This document shows positions 34,460 through 43,110 of a stretch of 64,000 nt of DNA, piece after piece. This DNA is from Nostoc sp. JL34. GTDB lineage: Bacteria > Cyanobacteriota > Cyanobacteriia > Cyanobacteriales > Nostocaceae. The stretch covers positions 46,108 through 110,107 of the forward strand of contig NZ_JABXKQ010000042.1 in NCBI RefSeq assembly GCF_017114945.1. Direction: 5' to 3'. Within the stretch, counting starts at the first letter, position 1, and each line of letters starts with the position of its first letter. A model generated the notes under the pieces. That model searched no databases. It saw nothing but the letters and a program-made list of their open reading frames with translations, and had not been told where the DNA came from. The position numbers were made by a program, and so were the translations under genes.

Positions 34460-35773
34460 ATGATTATTATCGATCGCGCCTTACAAGCCCGTGCAGCAGC
34501 AGGAAACCCTATTAAAGTGGGAATGATTGGTGCTGGTTTTATGGGTCGAGGAATTGCCAACCAAATTGTCAATTCGGTGCCAGGAATGGAGTTAGTTGCT
34601 ATCTCTAATCGCCAGATTGGTGCAGCGAAACAAGCTTATTCGGAAGCAGGAATTGAAGATATTCAAGTTGTTGCAACTGTCAGCGAATTAGAAGATGCGA
34701 TCGCTAACGGTAAATATGCAGTCACAGAAGACGCTAAGTTACTGTGTCGGGCTGAGGGCATCGATGCATTAATCGAAGTCACAGGTGCAGTGGAATTTGG
34801 CGCTGGGATCGTCATGGAAGCGATCGCTCATTGCAAGCATGTGATCATGATGAATGCCGAACTCGACGGCACCATTGGCCCCATTCTGAAAGTGTATGCC
34901 GACAAAGCAGGCGTCATTCTCAGCGCTTGTGATGGCGATCAGCCAGGGGTACAAATGAACCTTTACCGCTTTGTAAAAAGCATTGGTTTAACTCCCTTAT
35001 TGTGCGGTAACATTAAAGGACTCCAAGACCCCTATCGCAATCCCACCACCCAGGAAGGATTTGCTAAACGTTGGGGTCAAAAGCCCCACATGGTGGCTAG
35101 CTTCGCCGATGGAACTAAAATTTCCTTTGAGCAAGCGATCGTTGCCAATGCCACAGGCATGAAAGTCGCCAAACGGGGAATGCTGGGATATGACTTCAAC
35201 GGTTATGTCGATGAAATGACCCATATATATGATGTTGAACAACTCAAAGAACTGGGCGGCATTGTCGATTATGTAGTTGGAGCAAAACCAGGCCCAGGCG
35301 TATATGTATTTGCCACTCACGACGACCCCAAGCAACAGCATTATCTCAACTTATACAAATTAGGTGAAGGCCCACTTTACAGCTTCTATACTCCTTATCA
35401 CCTCTGTCATTTTGAAGTTCCCTTGTCCGTAGCGCGTGCTGTTCTCTTCGGTGATGCCGTTATGTCTCCACTAGCAGGCCCGCTAGTAGATGTTGTCACC
35501 ACTGCCAAAATCGACCTGAAAGCAGGAGAAACCATAGATGGCATCGGCTACTACATGACCTACGGACAATGTGAAAATTCCGATATCGTCCAACAGCAAA
35601 ATCTTCTACCAATCGGTCTAGCTGAAGGGTGTCGCCTCAAACGAGATATTTCTAAGGATCAAGTCCTCACATACGAGGATATAGAATTACCTGAAGGCAG
35701 ACTTTGCGACCAACTACGAACTGAGCAAAACAATTATTTCGCTCCAGAAAAAATCTTAGTAGCAGTTGGATAA
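34460..35773 (+). CDS. NAD(P)-dependent oxidoreductase with SAF domain
   Basis: The protein has 437 residues. The N-terminal Rossmann domain (VGMIGAGFMGRGIANQIV, about 19-36) resembles homoserine dehydrogenase. The middle blocks are LIEVTGAVEFGAGIVMEAI, HVIMMNAELDGTIGPIL and SACDGDQPGVQMNLYRF. The C-terminal SAF domain (about 360-430) contains GLAEGCRLKRDISKDQVLTYEDI. Relatives act in carbohydrate-acid and branched-sugar metabolism; the substrate is not evident. It is the counterpart of the oxidoreductase gene next to rfbC in the Anabaena HEP island. A strong AAAAAGGAG ribosome site precedes the ATG. Confidence 0.85.
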   Translation: MIIIDRALQARAAAGNPIKVGMIGAGFMGRGIANQIVNSVPGMELVAISNRQIGAAKQAYSEAGIEDIQVVATVSELEDAIANGKYAVTEDAKLLCRAEGIDALIEVTGAVEFGAGIVMEAIAHCKHVIMMNAELDGTIGPILKVYADKAGVILSACDGDQPGVQMNLYRFVKSIGLTPLLCGNIKGLQDPYRNPTTQEGFAKRWGQKPHMVASFADGTKISFEQAIVANATGMKVAKRGMLGYDFNGYVDEMTHIYDVEQLKELGGIVDYVVGAKPGPGVYVFATHDDPKQQHYLNLYKLGEGPLYSFYTPYHLCHFEVPLSVARAVLFGDAVMSPLAGPLVDVVTTAKIDLKAGETIDGIGYYMTYGQCENSDIVQQQNLLPIGLAEGCRLKRDISKDQVLTYEDIELPEGRLCDQLRTEQNNYFAPEKILVAVG

Positions 35774-35812
35774 TATCGGTTTCAAAGATATTTGCCACAA
35801 ATGAATTGGCTG

Positions 35813-35838
35813 TAGGGGTGTACAGCTGTACGCCCCTA
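35813..35838. repeat. GTAGGGGC-type dispersed palindrome, copy with one mismatch
   Basis: TAGGGGTGTACAG and CTGTACGCCCCTA are inverted with a single mismatch. Same family as 12806-12833. Confidence 0.7.
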
Positions 35839-35853
35839 ATACGTTTCGGATAA

Positions 35854-35936
35854 GATCCCCCCGCCTGCGGCGACCCTCTTTTTAAGGGGGTAAAAAGAAG
35901 AAAAAGCCCCCCTTTTTAAGGGGGGTTGGGGGGATC
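35854..35936. repeat. G/C-run hairpin repeat (GATCCCCCC ... GGGGGGATC)
   Basis: GATCCCCCC at the left and GGGGGGATC at the right are inverted. Between them is a second exact hairpin, CCCCCCTTTTTAAGGGGGG (35907-35925), and a half-copy CCCTCTTTTTAAGGGGG. This is a dispersed intergenic element with strong folding potential. Confidence 0.7.
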
Positions 35937-36075
35937 TCCGACGCCCCTACCAACGTATTTGTAACAATAATTTCATCAAGAGGATAGAAAGCTATACTGC
36001 GGGACACTAAAGTTGTTGATAATAACTTGCTGGGGAGCGTTCAAACAAACCCGATCGAAACTTTAGGTCAAATTC

Positions 36076-37176
36076 ATGAAAATTGCTCTCGTCCATGATT
36101 ATTTAACCCAGCGAGGTGGGGCAGAGCGTGTGTTTGAACTGCTTTGTAAGCGCTATCCTGAAGCAGATATTTTCACATCTTTGTACGATCCCCAAAAAAC
36201 TATCGATCTAGGCGATCGCATAGTCAACACAACCTTCTTGCAAAAGATTCCTGGGGCAGCAAAATATTTCCGGTCAATGGCTCCTCTATATTTTCCTGCC
36301 TTTCGTGCCTTGGATTTGCAAGACTACGATTTAATTATTAGCAGTAGTACTAGCTTCGCCAAAGCAGTGCGAAAAAACCCCAATGCCCGCCACATTTGCT
36401 TTTGCCATAATGTCACCCGTTTTTTATGGGATACAGCAACTTATTTAAGAGAGTACGGAGATTATAGATATTTTGCTCCTTTAATCGAACAAGTTTTTCA
36501 AGTAATGAGAAAGGTAGACCTGAAATATGCACAGGAACCTGACCTTTACATTGCTAATTCCAGTGTTGTTGCCCGCCGGATTGAAAATATCTATGGCAAA
36601 AAGGCAATGATGGTGAACTATCCAATTGATACTAGCAAATTTGTTTTTTCTGATATAAAAGATGAATATTATCTGGCCTCTGCCCGGATGATCAGTTATA
36701 AGCGACTTGATATAATAGTCGAAGCTTTTAATTGGTTAGGGTGGCGGCTATTAATATCTGGTGATGGGCCAGAACAAGCACGGTTAAAATCCAAAGCATT
36801 ACAAAATATTGTGTTCTTGGGACACGTAAGTGATAGAACCCGCAAAGACTTGTTTTCCAAAGCCAAGTCTATTATTGTCGCAGCATTAGAAGACTACGGA
36901 TTAGTTCCAGTAGAGGCTAATGCTAGCGGTACACCAGTCATCGCCTACGGAGCCGGTGGAGTATTAGATACTCAAATTCCAGGTGAAACAGGAGTCTTTT
37001 TCAAAAGACAAACACCGGAATCTTTACAACTTGCATTAATAGAAGCCAAGGGCATTTCTTGGGATTACGATCGCATCCGTAATCATGCAGTAGCAAACTT
37101 TTCAGAGAATGCCTTCTTTGGTAAGGTTGAGCAAATTATTAACCAAGCTTGTGGTGTGCATCAATTATTCATTTGA
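36076..37176 (+). CDS. Glycosyltransferase family 4 (WbaZ-like)
   Basis: The protein has 366 residues. MKIALVHDYLTQRGGAERVFELLCKRYPEADIFTSLYD opens the GT-B N-terminal domain, with the GGAE loop. ARHICFCHNVTRFLWD and LYIANSSVVARRIENIYG follow. The donor-binding half has SARMISYKRLDIIVEAFN, LLISGDGPE and AALEDYGLVPVEANASGTPVIAYGAGG, which includes the E(x7)E-type pair. Members such as WbaZ transfer mannose or a related sugar from a GDP-donor. It starts a run of genes leading to the Wzc-like protein 125 bp downstream. Confidence 0.9.
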   Translation: MKIALVHDYLTQRGGAERVFELLCKRYPEADIFTSLYDPQKTIDLGDRIVNTTFLQKIPGAAKYFRSMAPLYFPAFRALDLQDYDLIISSSTSFAKAVRKNPNARHICFCHNVTRFLWDTATYLREYGDYRYFAPLIEQVFQVMRKVDLKYAQEPDLYIANSSVVARRIENIYGKKAMMVNYPIDTSKFVFSDIKDEYYLASARMISYKRLDIIVEAFNWLGWRLLISGDGPEQARLKSKALQNIVFLGHVSDRTRKDLFSKAKSIIVAALEDYGLVPVEANASGTPVIAYGAGGVLDTQIPGETGVFFKRQTPESLQLALIEAKGISWDYDRIRNHAVANFSENAFFGKVEQIINQACGVHQLFI

Positions 37177-37301
37177 TTTCTGAATCTCTTTTCACAATAA
37201 GATTACCTATTTATTTTCTCTCTCGTCCTTGGCGGTTCGGAAAAAATAGGTATTCTTCGGAGAATCTCTTAGCGTAAGTCTTGAAGACAAGGATAATAAA
37301 A

Positions 37302-39530
37302 GTGGTTCAAACTAGTCTAAATCCTCAAATAAGTGCAGCTTCTGAAAGTGAACCAAGTTACGGACAAATGTTTGCCGTATTTGTGCGGAGATTTCCTTGG
37401 TTCTTAGCAGTACTAATTAGTTGTATTGCTATTGCCAGCATAGTAACTGTAAAGACAAAGCCTACTTATAAAAGTTCCATGCAACTGCTAGTAGAACCTA
37501 ACTATCAAGGTAAGAAAGAAGGTGCTGGCTTAGACAACCAGTTTACTGACTCGGATGTAGTTATAGATACTGCTACCCAGCTTAATTTGATGCAAAGTTC
37601 AGGACTTATCCAAAAAGCAGTTGATAAACTTCAGTCTGATTATCCAGATATAAGTTCAGGTGAAATTAAAGCTTCTTTGGTCTTAACTCAATTAAGGAGC
37701 AAAGAAGATAATGTCGCTACTAAAATATTTCAAGTTGAATACACTGCTGGAGATCCAGAAAAGACCCAAAAAGTTTTGGCCGCAATTCGACAAGTTTATG
37801 TGGAATATAACAAGCAACAACAGAATTCGCGTTTACAAAAAGGTCTGCAAATCATCAGGGAACAGTTAAGTAAAGCCAGTGAAGAAGTAAACGCGGCTGA
37901 GACAAATTTACAAAGATTTCGGAGAAATCAAAACTTAATCGATCCAGAATCGCAAGCCAAAGCGATTGAAACAGCTTTGAACAATATTGCCCAAGAACGA
38001 CAAACAACTCGTTCTCAATATGGAGAAGCTTTGGCACGCCAAAAATCTTTAGAAGAACAACTTAACCGTTCTCCTCAAAATGCTCTAGTTGCTTCTCGTC
38101 TGAGTCAGTCTACTCGCTACCAAAGCTTATTGAACGAAATCCAAAAAAGTGAACTGGCATTAGCACAGGAACGCTTACGCTTTACAGATCAAACTCCAAG
38201 TGTGCAAAAGCTCAAAGAACAGCTTCAGGGCCAGAAGGAATTATTGCAACAAGAGGTAGGAAGAACTTTAGGCGGAAAGTCTGCTGGTGCATTCACTTCT
38301 GGAGACTCTCTTCTTGAACGAGGACAACTTGGTGAAATTGATCTCAGCCTTGCCGGTCAGCTAGTAGAAACGCAGACCACTATAGTTGCTTTAACTGCTC
38401 GCGATCAAACTTTGGCTCAGAAAGAAAACGAGTTGCGTTTTGAAATCAAACGCTTCCCACCTCTGTTGGCTTATTACAATCGGATGCTACCACAGTTGCA
38501 ATTTAGTCGTGAAAGATTAGAGCAGCTTTTAAGAGCAGAACAACAATTACGGCAAGAACTTTCCAAAGGTGGATTTAATTGGGAAGTGGTAGAAGATCCC
38601 CAAAAAGGCGCACAATTAGGCCCCAATCTCCAACAGAACTTGCTGTTAGGTGCTGTAGTTGGGTTAATGTTAGGAGGCATTGCTGCCTTTATTCGCGAAT
38701 CGGCTGATGATGCAGTTCACACCACTGCTGAATTAGAGAAGCAAATGGCCATGCCGTTGTTGGGAACAACTCCCAAGTTACCGCCAGCCAAACCGAAAGA
38801 ATCAATGATCAAGTTGCCTTTTGGTAAGCCAGAAGTTCTTGCTCCTTGGACAATTCAGGTATTGCAATCTCCACCGCGTTGGGAATCGCTGGATCTGATT
38901 TACAAAAACATTGAACTTTTAAATACTGTTACTAATTTAAAATCTTTGATGATCACCTCGGCTTTAGCCGATGAGGGGAAATCAGCTTTGGCGTTGGGTT
39001 TGGCAATGAGTGCTGCCCGTTTACACAAAAGGGTGTTACTGATTGATGCCAATTTACGCGATCCTAGCCTGCACGAACAACTCAATCTTCCTAATGAGCA
39101 GGGGCTTTCAACTTTATTGGCGAGTGATGCAACTCTACCTAATCAAATTAGTCTTCAATACTCAGGCTCCGCCTTCATCGATATTTTAACCGCTGGCCCC
39201 AAACCTGCTGATCCAGCAAATCTGTTGAGTTCCCCTCGGATGATGCAATTAATGGCAGCATTTGAGGAAAACTATGATTTGGTACTGATAGATGCTCCCC
39301 CAGTTCTCGGCTTGGTGGATGCTATGCTTACTGCATCATCTTGTCGTAGCGTGGTCATGGTGGCAAGTATTGGTATTGTGACGCGAAGTCAGCTGACTCA
39401 AGCTACAGCCATGCTGAGTAAGTTAAATCTGATTGGGGTTGTAGCGAATGGGGTATCAAACTCTAGCAGTAATTACGTACCAAATATCAAACAACAGCAA
39501 TTAGCTCTACGTCAAGCTGTAGAAAAGTAG
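37302..39530 (+). CDS. Wzc-like polysaccharide co-polymerase / BY-kinase
   Basis: The protein has 742 residues. The GTG at 37302 is preferred because AAGGA (about 37288-37292) sits 9 bp upstream; a TTG at 37281 is the frame limit. A Wzz domain with a first membrane span (FPWFLAVLISCIAIASIVTV), a long periplasmic coiled-coil (LQKGLQIIREQLSKASEEVN and following) and a second span (NLLLGAVVGLMLGGIAAFI) precede the cytoplasmic kinase. This has Walker A ALADEGKSAL, Walker A' LLIDANLRDP and Walker B LVLIDAPPVLG. The C-terminal tail has only one Tyr and no tyrosine cluster. It controls chain length and export of the polysaccharide. Confidence 0.92.
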   Translation: MVQTSLNPQISAASESEPSYGQMFAVFVRRFPWFLAVLISCIAIASIVTVKTKPTYKSSMQLLVEPNYQGKKEGAGLDNQFTDSDVVIDTATQLNLMQSSGLIQKAVDKLQSDYPDISSGEIKASLVLTQLRSKEDNVATKIFQVEYTAGDPEKTQKVLAAIRQVYVEYNKQQQNSRLQKGLQIIREQLSKASEEVNAAETNLQRFRRNQNLIDPESQAKAIETALNNIAQERQTTRSQYGEALARQKSLEEQLNRSPQNALVASRLSQSTRYQSLLNEIQKSELALAQERLRFTDQTPSVQKLKEQLQGQKELLQQEVGRTLGGKSAGAFTSGDSLLERGQLGEIDLSLAGQLVETQTTIVALTARDQTLAQKENELRFEIKRFPPLLAYYNRMLPQLQFSRERLEQLLRAEQQLRQELSKGGFNWEVVEDPQKGAQLGPNLQQNLLLGAVVGLMLGGIAAFIRESADDAVHTTAELEKQMAMPLLGTTPKLPPAKPKESMIKLPFGKPEVLAPWTIQVLQSPPRWESLDLIYKNIELLNTVTNLKSLMITSALADEGKSALALGLAMSAARLHKRVLLIDANLRDPSLHEQLNLPNEQGLSTLLASDATLPNQISLQYSGSAFIDILTAGPKPADPANLLSSPRMMQLMAAFEENYDLVLIDAPPVLGLVDAMLTASSCRSVVMVASIGIVTRSQLTQATAMLSKLNLIGVVANGVSNSSSNYVPNIKQQQLALRQAVEK

Positions 39531-39547
39531 CTAGTACTGCTTTGCAT

Positions 39548-39565
39548 AATTCGTAATTCGTAATT
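39548..39565. repeat. AATTCGT heptamer repeat
   Basis: Two and a half units of AATTCGT directly after the Wzc-like gene. Further arrays are at 47501-47525 and 59100-59124. Confidence 0.7.
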
Positions 39566-39640
39566 ACTGTTCTGTAAAGGTTTTAGACATTTCAAATGGG
39601 TGGATTATTTACGCCGTAGTACTAGTACTGCTAGATGATA

Positions 39641-39671
39641 AATCCCCGACTTCTTAGAGAAGTCGGGGATT
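39641..39671. repeat. Dispersed palindrome, ATCCCCGACTT family, copy 2 (perfect)
   Basis: AATCCCCGACTTCT and AGAAGTCGGGGATT are perfect inverted arms around TAG. It is followed by TTGCG, so termination of the upstream transcript is possible. Confidence 0.75.
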
Positions 39672-40229
39672 TTGCGTTTCGCATTTATAATCAAACTTGA
39701 ATTTTGTTGTGATCAGGAAAAATTCAGTATATTTATGCTATCTTTATGGTTTTTCAGAGAAATCACTGGCTCTTTAAAGAGTAAATAAAGAGTTTATTTG
39801 AGCGATCGCTATTTCTAAATAGTCTTATATTCTAGAGATTAAAGCACCTTCATAAAGGCTAGAAGACAAGAGCAGACTGGTTTTTCAAATCTATCGAGAC
39901 AATGAACGCCTCAGCGTAATTAAACGTAGATATAGATTCATGGGTAATTTCCCTCTACACTTCTCTACTGTCAGTAGTTTCCGGAAAATCAAGATTTGCC
40001 CATGAATGTTAATAGTAGCGGTGATTGCTACCTATGTAATTAGTATCTGTCTAATTTGTAAATCTCTACATCAGCAGAATTCTACGCAATATGTGCTTGG
40101 CCGAGTGGCAAATACTATAGCATATTTTTGCCCTCAATTATCTCCAACTTTTTGGACTTACAACAAGATTCGGATTTGGGTCTTTGATAACGCCTCAGTA
40201 ATTCACTCCTGTATAAACCCAAAGACATT

Positions 40230-40958
40230 ATGACAACTTCAATAATTCCAATTCTACAGAATTTATATGATGTAACCCAGTCACACCAAGATAATCGTGC
40301 GTACTGCACACTCCAGTGGCGGCGGGGTAAGTTGTTGGTGAAGCCGCTTGGACGAGTTAAACAACCATATTTACCTGCATTAGATAATAAGCGATCGCTA
40401 GTAGAATGCTTACAACATTCTCCAGTAAGTTTGGTCAGCATAGATCCAAAATTGGGCGAGGCTTTGCTCAAATTTTGGGCAGATGCATGTGAAGCAGCTA
40501 AAAAACCAATATTCCTAAGCATATCCCCTGGCAATAAACTGGCTAACCAACCCTGGAGACAATTGCAGCGACTAATTGATTGGATTGCTGCTTTCATGTT
40601 GCTGCTATTGGTCAGTCCAGTAATGTTGGGATTGATTGTATTAATGCAGGTTTACTCGCCAGGGTCACTTTTTTGTCGTGAGTGGCATGTTGGAGAACGG
40701 GGTAAACTCTTTCGGGCGATCAGGTTTTGCACAACTACAAAGCACAACATCACTCCACTAGGGCGTTGGATGCATAAATATGGTCTTGACAATCTACCCC
40801 AGTTATTTAATGTGCTGCGGGGTGACATGAGTTTGACCGGATCTTATTGTTGGACTTTAGAAGATGCAGTACAGCTAAATAAACTACCAGAAATTACGGC
40901 TTCATGGGAAGTAGAGGCGCAGTCTCACCTGTTACATCTGGATAGCCAAACACTGTAA
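40230..40958 (+). CDS. hepC: HepC, sugar-phosphate transferase-like protein of heterocyst envelope polysaccharide
   Basis: The protein has 242 residues. The C-terminal half is a bacterial sugar-transferase (phosphoglycosyl transferase) domain with the hydrophobic hairpin RLIDWIAAFMLLLLVSPVML (about 114-133), FCREWHVGERGKLFRAIRF and YGLDNLPQLFNVLRGDMSLTG (about 185-204). The N-terminal half is family-specific. It lies directly upstream of hepA, as in Anabaena, where hepC mutants fail to make the envelope polysaccharide layer. It should transfer a sugar phosphate to undecaprenyl phosphate. The catalytic Asp-Glu of the SLDELPQ motif reads Asp187-Asn188 here, and the terminal GPRP is GSYC, which raises doubt about activity. 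Confidence 0.88.
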   Translation: MTTSIIPILQNLYDVTQSHQDNRAYCTLQWRRGKLLVKPLGRVKQPYLPALDNKRSLVECLQHSPVSLVSIDPKLGEALLKFWADACEAAKKPIFLSISPGNKLANQPWRQLQRLIDWIAAFMLLLLVSPVMLGLIVLMQVYSPGSLFCREWHVGERGKLFRAIRFCTTTKHNITPLGRWMHKYGLDNLPQLFNVLRGDMSLTGSYCWTLEDAVQLNKLPEITASWEVEAQSHLLHLDSQTL

Positions 40959-41072
40959 CTTATCTGTGCGGTAATTGATGATTTCATCTACCGCACTAGG
41001 GCCACAGAAAAAATTACTTACGTAGCATCTATGGCGGTCTATCTACCTTGCCAAACTATTATTATAAAATTC

Positions 41073-42923
41073 ATGCATTTCAAACTTCCTCAACCACTCG
41101 GTAATCTGCTCAAAGCTACTAGCTTCTGGCAGGATAACTATTTGATATTGCGAGAATTTAAACACTTCCGCAAAATTGCCACTTTAGCTCTAATATTCTC
41201 GGTTCTAGCGGCAACTTTTGAAGGTGTAAGTATTGGTTTCTTACTTTCTTTTTTGCAAAGCTTAACTAGTCCTAATGCTCAACCTGTCCAAACAGGAATA
41301 AGCTGGTTTGATATTTGGATTTTGGGAGCTAAGACATCGGCAATTAATCGTCTATACCGCGTATCTTTGCTGATTTTATTGAGTACTTGGTTACGTGCTA
41401 CCTTCAATTATTTTTCTCAAGTTTATACTGAATTATCTCAATTACATCTTGCCGATCGCTTACGTAAACAAATTTTTGAACAGCTACAATCCTTATCATT
41501 AAGTTACTTTGCCAAAACCCGTTCTGGGGAACTAATTAATACAATTACCACAGAAATCGAGAGGATCAGACAGGGTTTCAGTGGTGGAGCATTTTTAGTA
41601 ACTAGAGGATTGACAACCTTTGTCTACTTAATATCAATGTTTTTGATATCATGGCAACTGACGCTGATATCAGCATTACTATTTACACTTTTAGGTGTGG
41701 GGCTGTCAAATCTGAATGCTAGAGTCAGAGAATCAAGTTTTGGCATGACAACTGCTAATGCTAATTTTACATCAACAGCCATAGAATTTATTAATGGTAT
41801 TCGCACTGTTCACTCCTGTGGTACTCAAGAATTTGAGCGTCAGCGTTACTATAAAGCTAGTGACAAGGTAATAAGTACTACAACAAAAGTTGTATTCACC
41901 TGGACACTTGTGAAGCCAATTGCCGAAGGGGTAGCGACTACGGTATTGGTCGGAATGATTATTTTAGCATTCACTAGTCTTGTTACCAACGGAACACTAC
42001 AAGTTGCTTCTTTGCTAACCTTTTTCTTTGTACTATTTCGCTTTATACCATTTGTTCAAGATATTAATGGCACGAGAGCATATCTTAGTACTCTACATGG
42101 TTCGGCAGACAACATTAAAAATCTGTTGCAAAGTGATGAAAAATATTATTTCCAAAATGGCAGAGTTGAGTTTAAGGGATTAAACAGGTCAATAGATTTA
42201 GTATCTGTGGATTTTGGCTATGATGATGATAATCTAGTGCTGCATAATATTACCCTGACGATTGAAAAGGGAAAAATGACAGCATTAGTCGGAGCATCTG
42301 GTGCTGGTAAAACAACCCTTGCTGATTTAATTCCCAGATTTTATAATGCTACAGATGGATATCTTTACATTGATGAAATGGATATCCGGCAGTTTGAAAT
42401 TAACTCCCTACGTCGCAAAATATCTGTCGTTAGTCAAGATACTTTTATCTTCAATACTAATGTTTGGCAGAATATTTCTTACGGGACTCCAGAAGCTAGT
42501 AATGAAGAGATTCAAGAAGCGGCTAAACTAGCAAATGCACTAGAATTTATTTTGGAAATGCCCGAAGGTTTTGATACCCAATTAGGAGATCGGGGTGTTA
42601 GGTTATCTGGAGGACAAAGGCAGCGAATTGCTATTGCACGTGCTTTACTGCGGAACCCAGAAATTTTGATTTTGGATGAGGCAACTAGCGCCTTAGATTC
42701 TGTATCCGAGCGCTTAATTCAAGATTCCTTAGAAAAGCTATCTGTTGGGAAAACAGTAATTGCGATCGCTCACCGTCTTTCTACTATTTCTAAGGCAGAT
42801 AAAGTTGTAGTTTTAGAACAAGGACGGATAGTAGAGCAAGGTAAATATCAAGAACTCCTGGAACTCAAAGGTAAGCTTTGGAAATATCATCAAATGCAGT
42901 ATGAAGTAAGACAATCAGATTAG
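41073..42923 (+). CDS. hepA: HepA, heterocyst envelope polysaccharide ABC exporter
   Basis: The protein has 616 residues from the ATG at 41073 (MHFKLPQPLGNLLKATSF), chosen because that is how I recall HepA homologs starting; an ATG at 41031 would add 14 residues. Neither has a strong ribosome site. A six-span membrane domain (about 30-340) precedes the ATPase with Walker A GASGAGKTT (407-415), Q-loop SVVSQDTFIF, signature RLSGGQRQRIAIARAL, Walker B ILILDEATSALD and H-loop IAIAHRLST. It is an MsbA-type half-transporter that dimerises. In Anabaena, hepA is required for the envelope polysaccharide layer that limits oxygen entry to the heterocyst. Confidence 0.93.
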   Translation: MHFKLPQPLGNLLKATSFWQDNYLILREFKHFRKIATLALIFSVLAATFEGVSIGFLLSFLQSLTSPNAQPVQTGISWFDIWILGAKTSAINRLYRVSLLILLSTWLRATFNYFSQVYTELSQLHLADRLRKQIFEQLQSLSLSYFAKTRSGELINTITTEIERIRQGFSGGAFLVTRGLTTFVYLISMFLISWQLTLISALLFTLLGVGLSNLNARVRESSFGMTTANANFTSTAIEFINGIRTVHSCGTQEFERQRYYKASDKVISTTTKVVFTWTLVKPIAEGVATTVLVGMIILAFTSLVTNGTLQVASLLTFFFVLFRFIPFVQDINGTRAYLSTLHGSADNIKNLLQSDEKYYFQNGRVEFKGLNRSIDLVSVDFGYDDDNLVLHNITLTIEKGKMTALVGASGAGKTTLADLIPRFYNATDGYLYIDEMDIRQFEINSLRRKISVVSQDTFIFNTNVWQNISYGTPEASNEEIQEAAKLANALEFILEMPEGFDTQLGDRGVRLSGGQRQRIAIARALLRNPEILILDEATSALDSVSERLIQDSLEKLSVGKTVIAIAHRLSTISKADKVVVLEQGRIVEQGKYQELLELKGKLWKYHQMQYEVRQSD

Positions 42924-42963
42924 AAGTAATATCTAATTTCTAAAATACTTGCAAAATATTAAT

Positions 42964-42985
42964 CGGCTGTACATCGCTACAGCCG
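42964..42985 (+). terminator. Hairpin after hepA
   Basis: A perfect 8-bp stem (CGGCTGTA / TACAGCCG) with a CATCGC loop lies 40 bp after the hepA stop. There is no T-run, so it may stabilise the message rather than terminate it. Confidence 0.45.
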
Positions 42986-43110
42986 TAACCCCTAGCTATG
43001 TATCTTCATCAGTATCACGAAAAATATGAGTCTAAAGTCTTGTTATTTATAAAAATAAGTTATTAAAAACTATTTAAATTAGTACCATATACTTAACAGT
43101 AATAGAAAAG

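Larger units (their letters stand above)
35774..36075. other. Repeat-filled intergenic region
   Basis: 302 bp almost entirely made of two dispersed palindromic repeats (35813-35838 and 35854-35936), followed by about 130 bp of AT-rich DNA leading to the next gene. No coding potential. Confidence 0.6.
39531..40229. other. Long intergenic region upstream of hepC
   Basis: 699 bp without a credible gene. It contains AATTCGT heptamers (39548-39565), the palindrome at 39641-39671 and then about 550 bp of AT-rich DNA that should hold the hepC/hepA regulatory region. In Anabaena this pair is induced in differentiating heterocysts, so control sites are expected here, but I could not identify one with confidence. 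A 75-codon frame at 40006-40233 overlaps the hepC start and is not counted. Confidence 0.5.

Noticed and set aside
40110..40125. tRNA-like string CTTGGCCGAGTGGCAAA near 40098
   Set aside because: It resembles the D-loop of Leu/Ser tRNAs, but no acceptor stem, anticodon stem or T-loop (GTTCAAATC) follows at the right spacing.
40006..40233. 75-codon frame upstream of and overlapping hepC
   Set aside because: No ribosome site, composition not protein-like after the first 20 residues, and it lies in the presumed hepC regulatory region.
40115..40597. 160-codon minus-strand frame opposite hepC
   Set aside because: Antisense shadow of hepC; the plus strand has recognisable sugar-transferase motifs.
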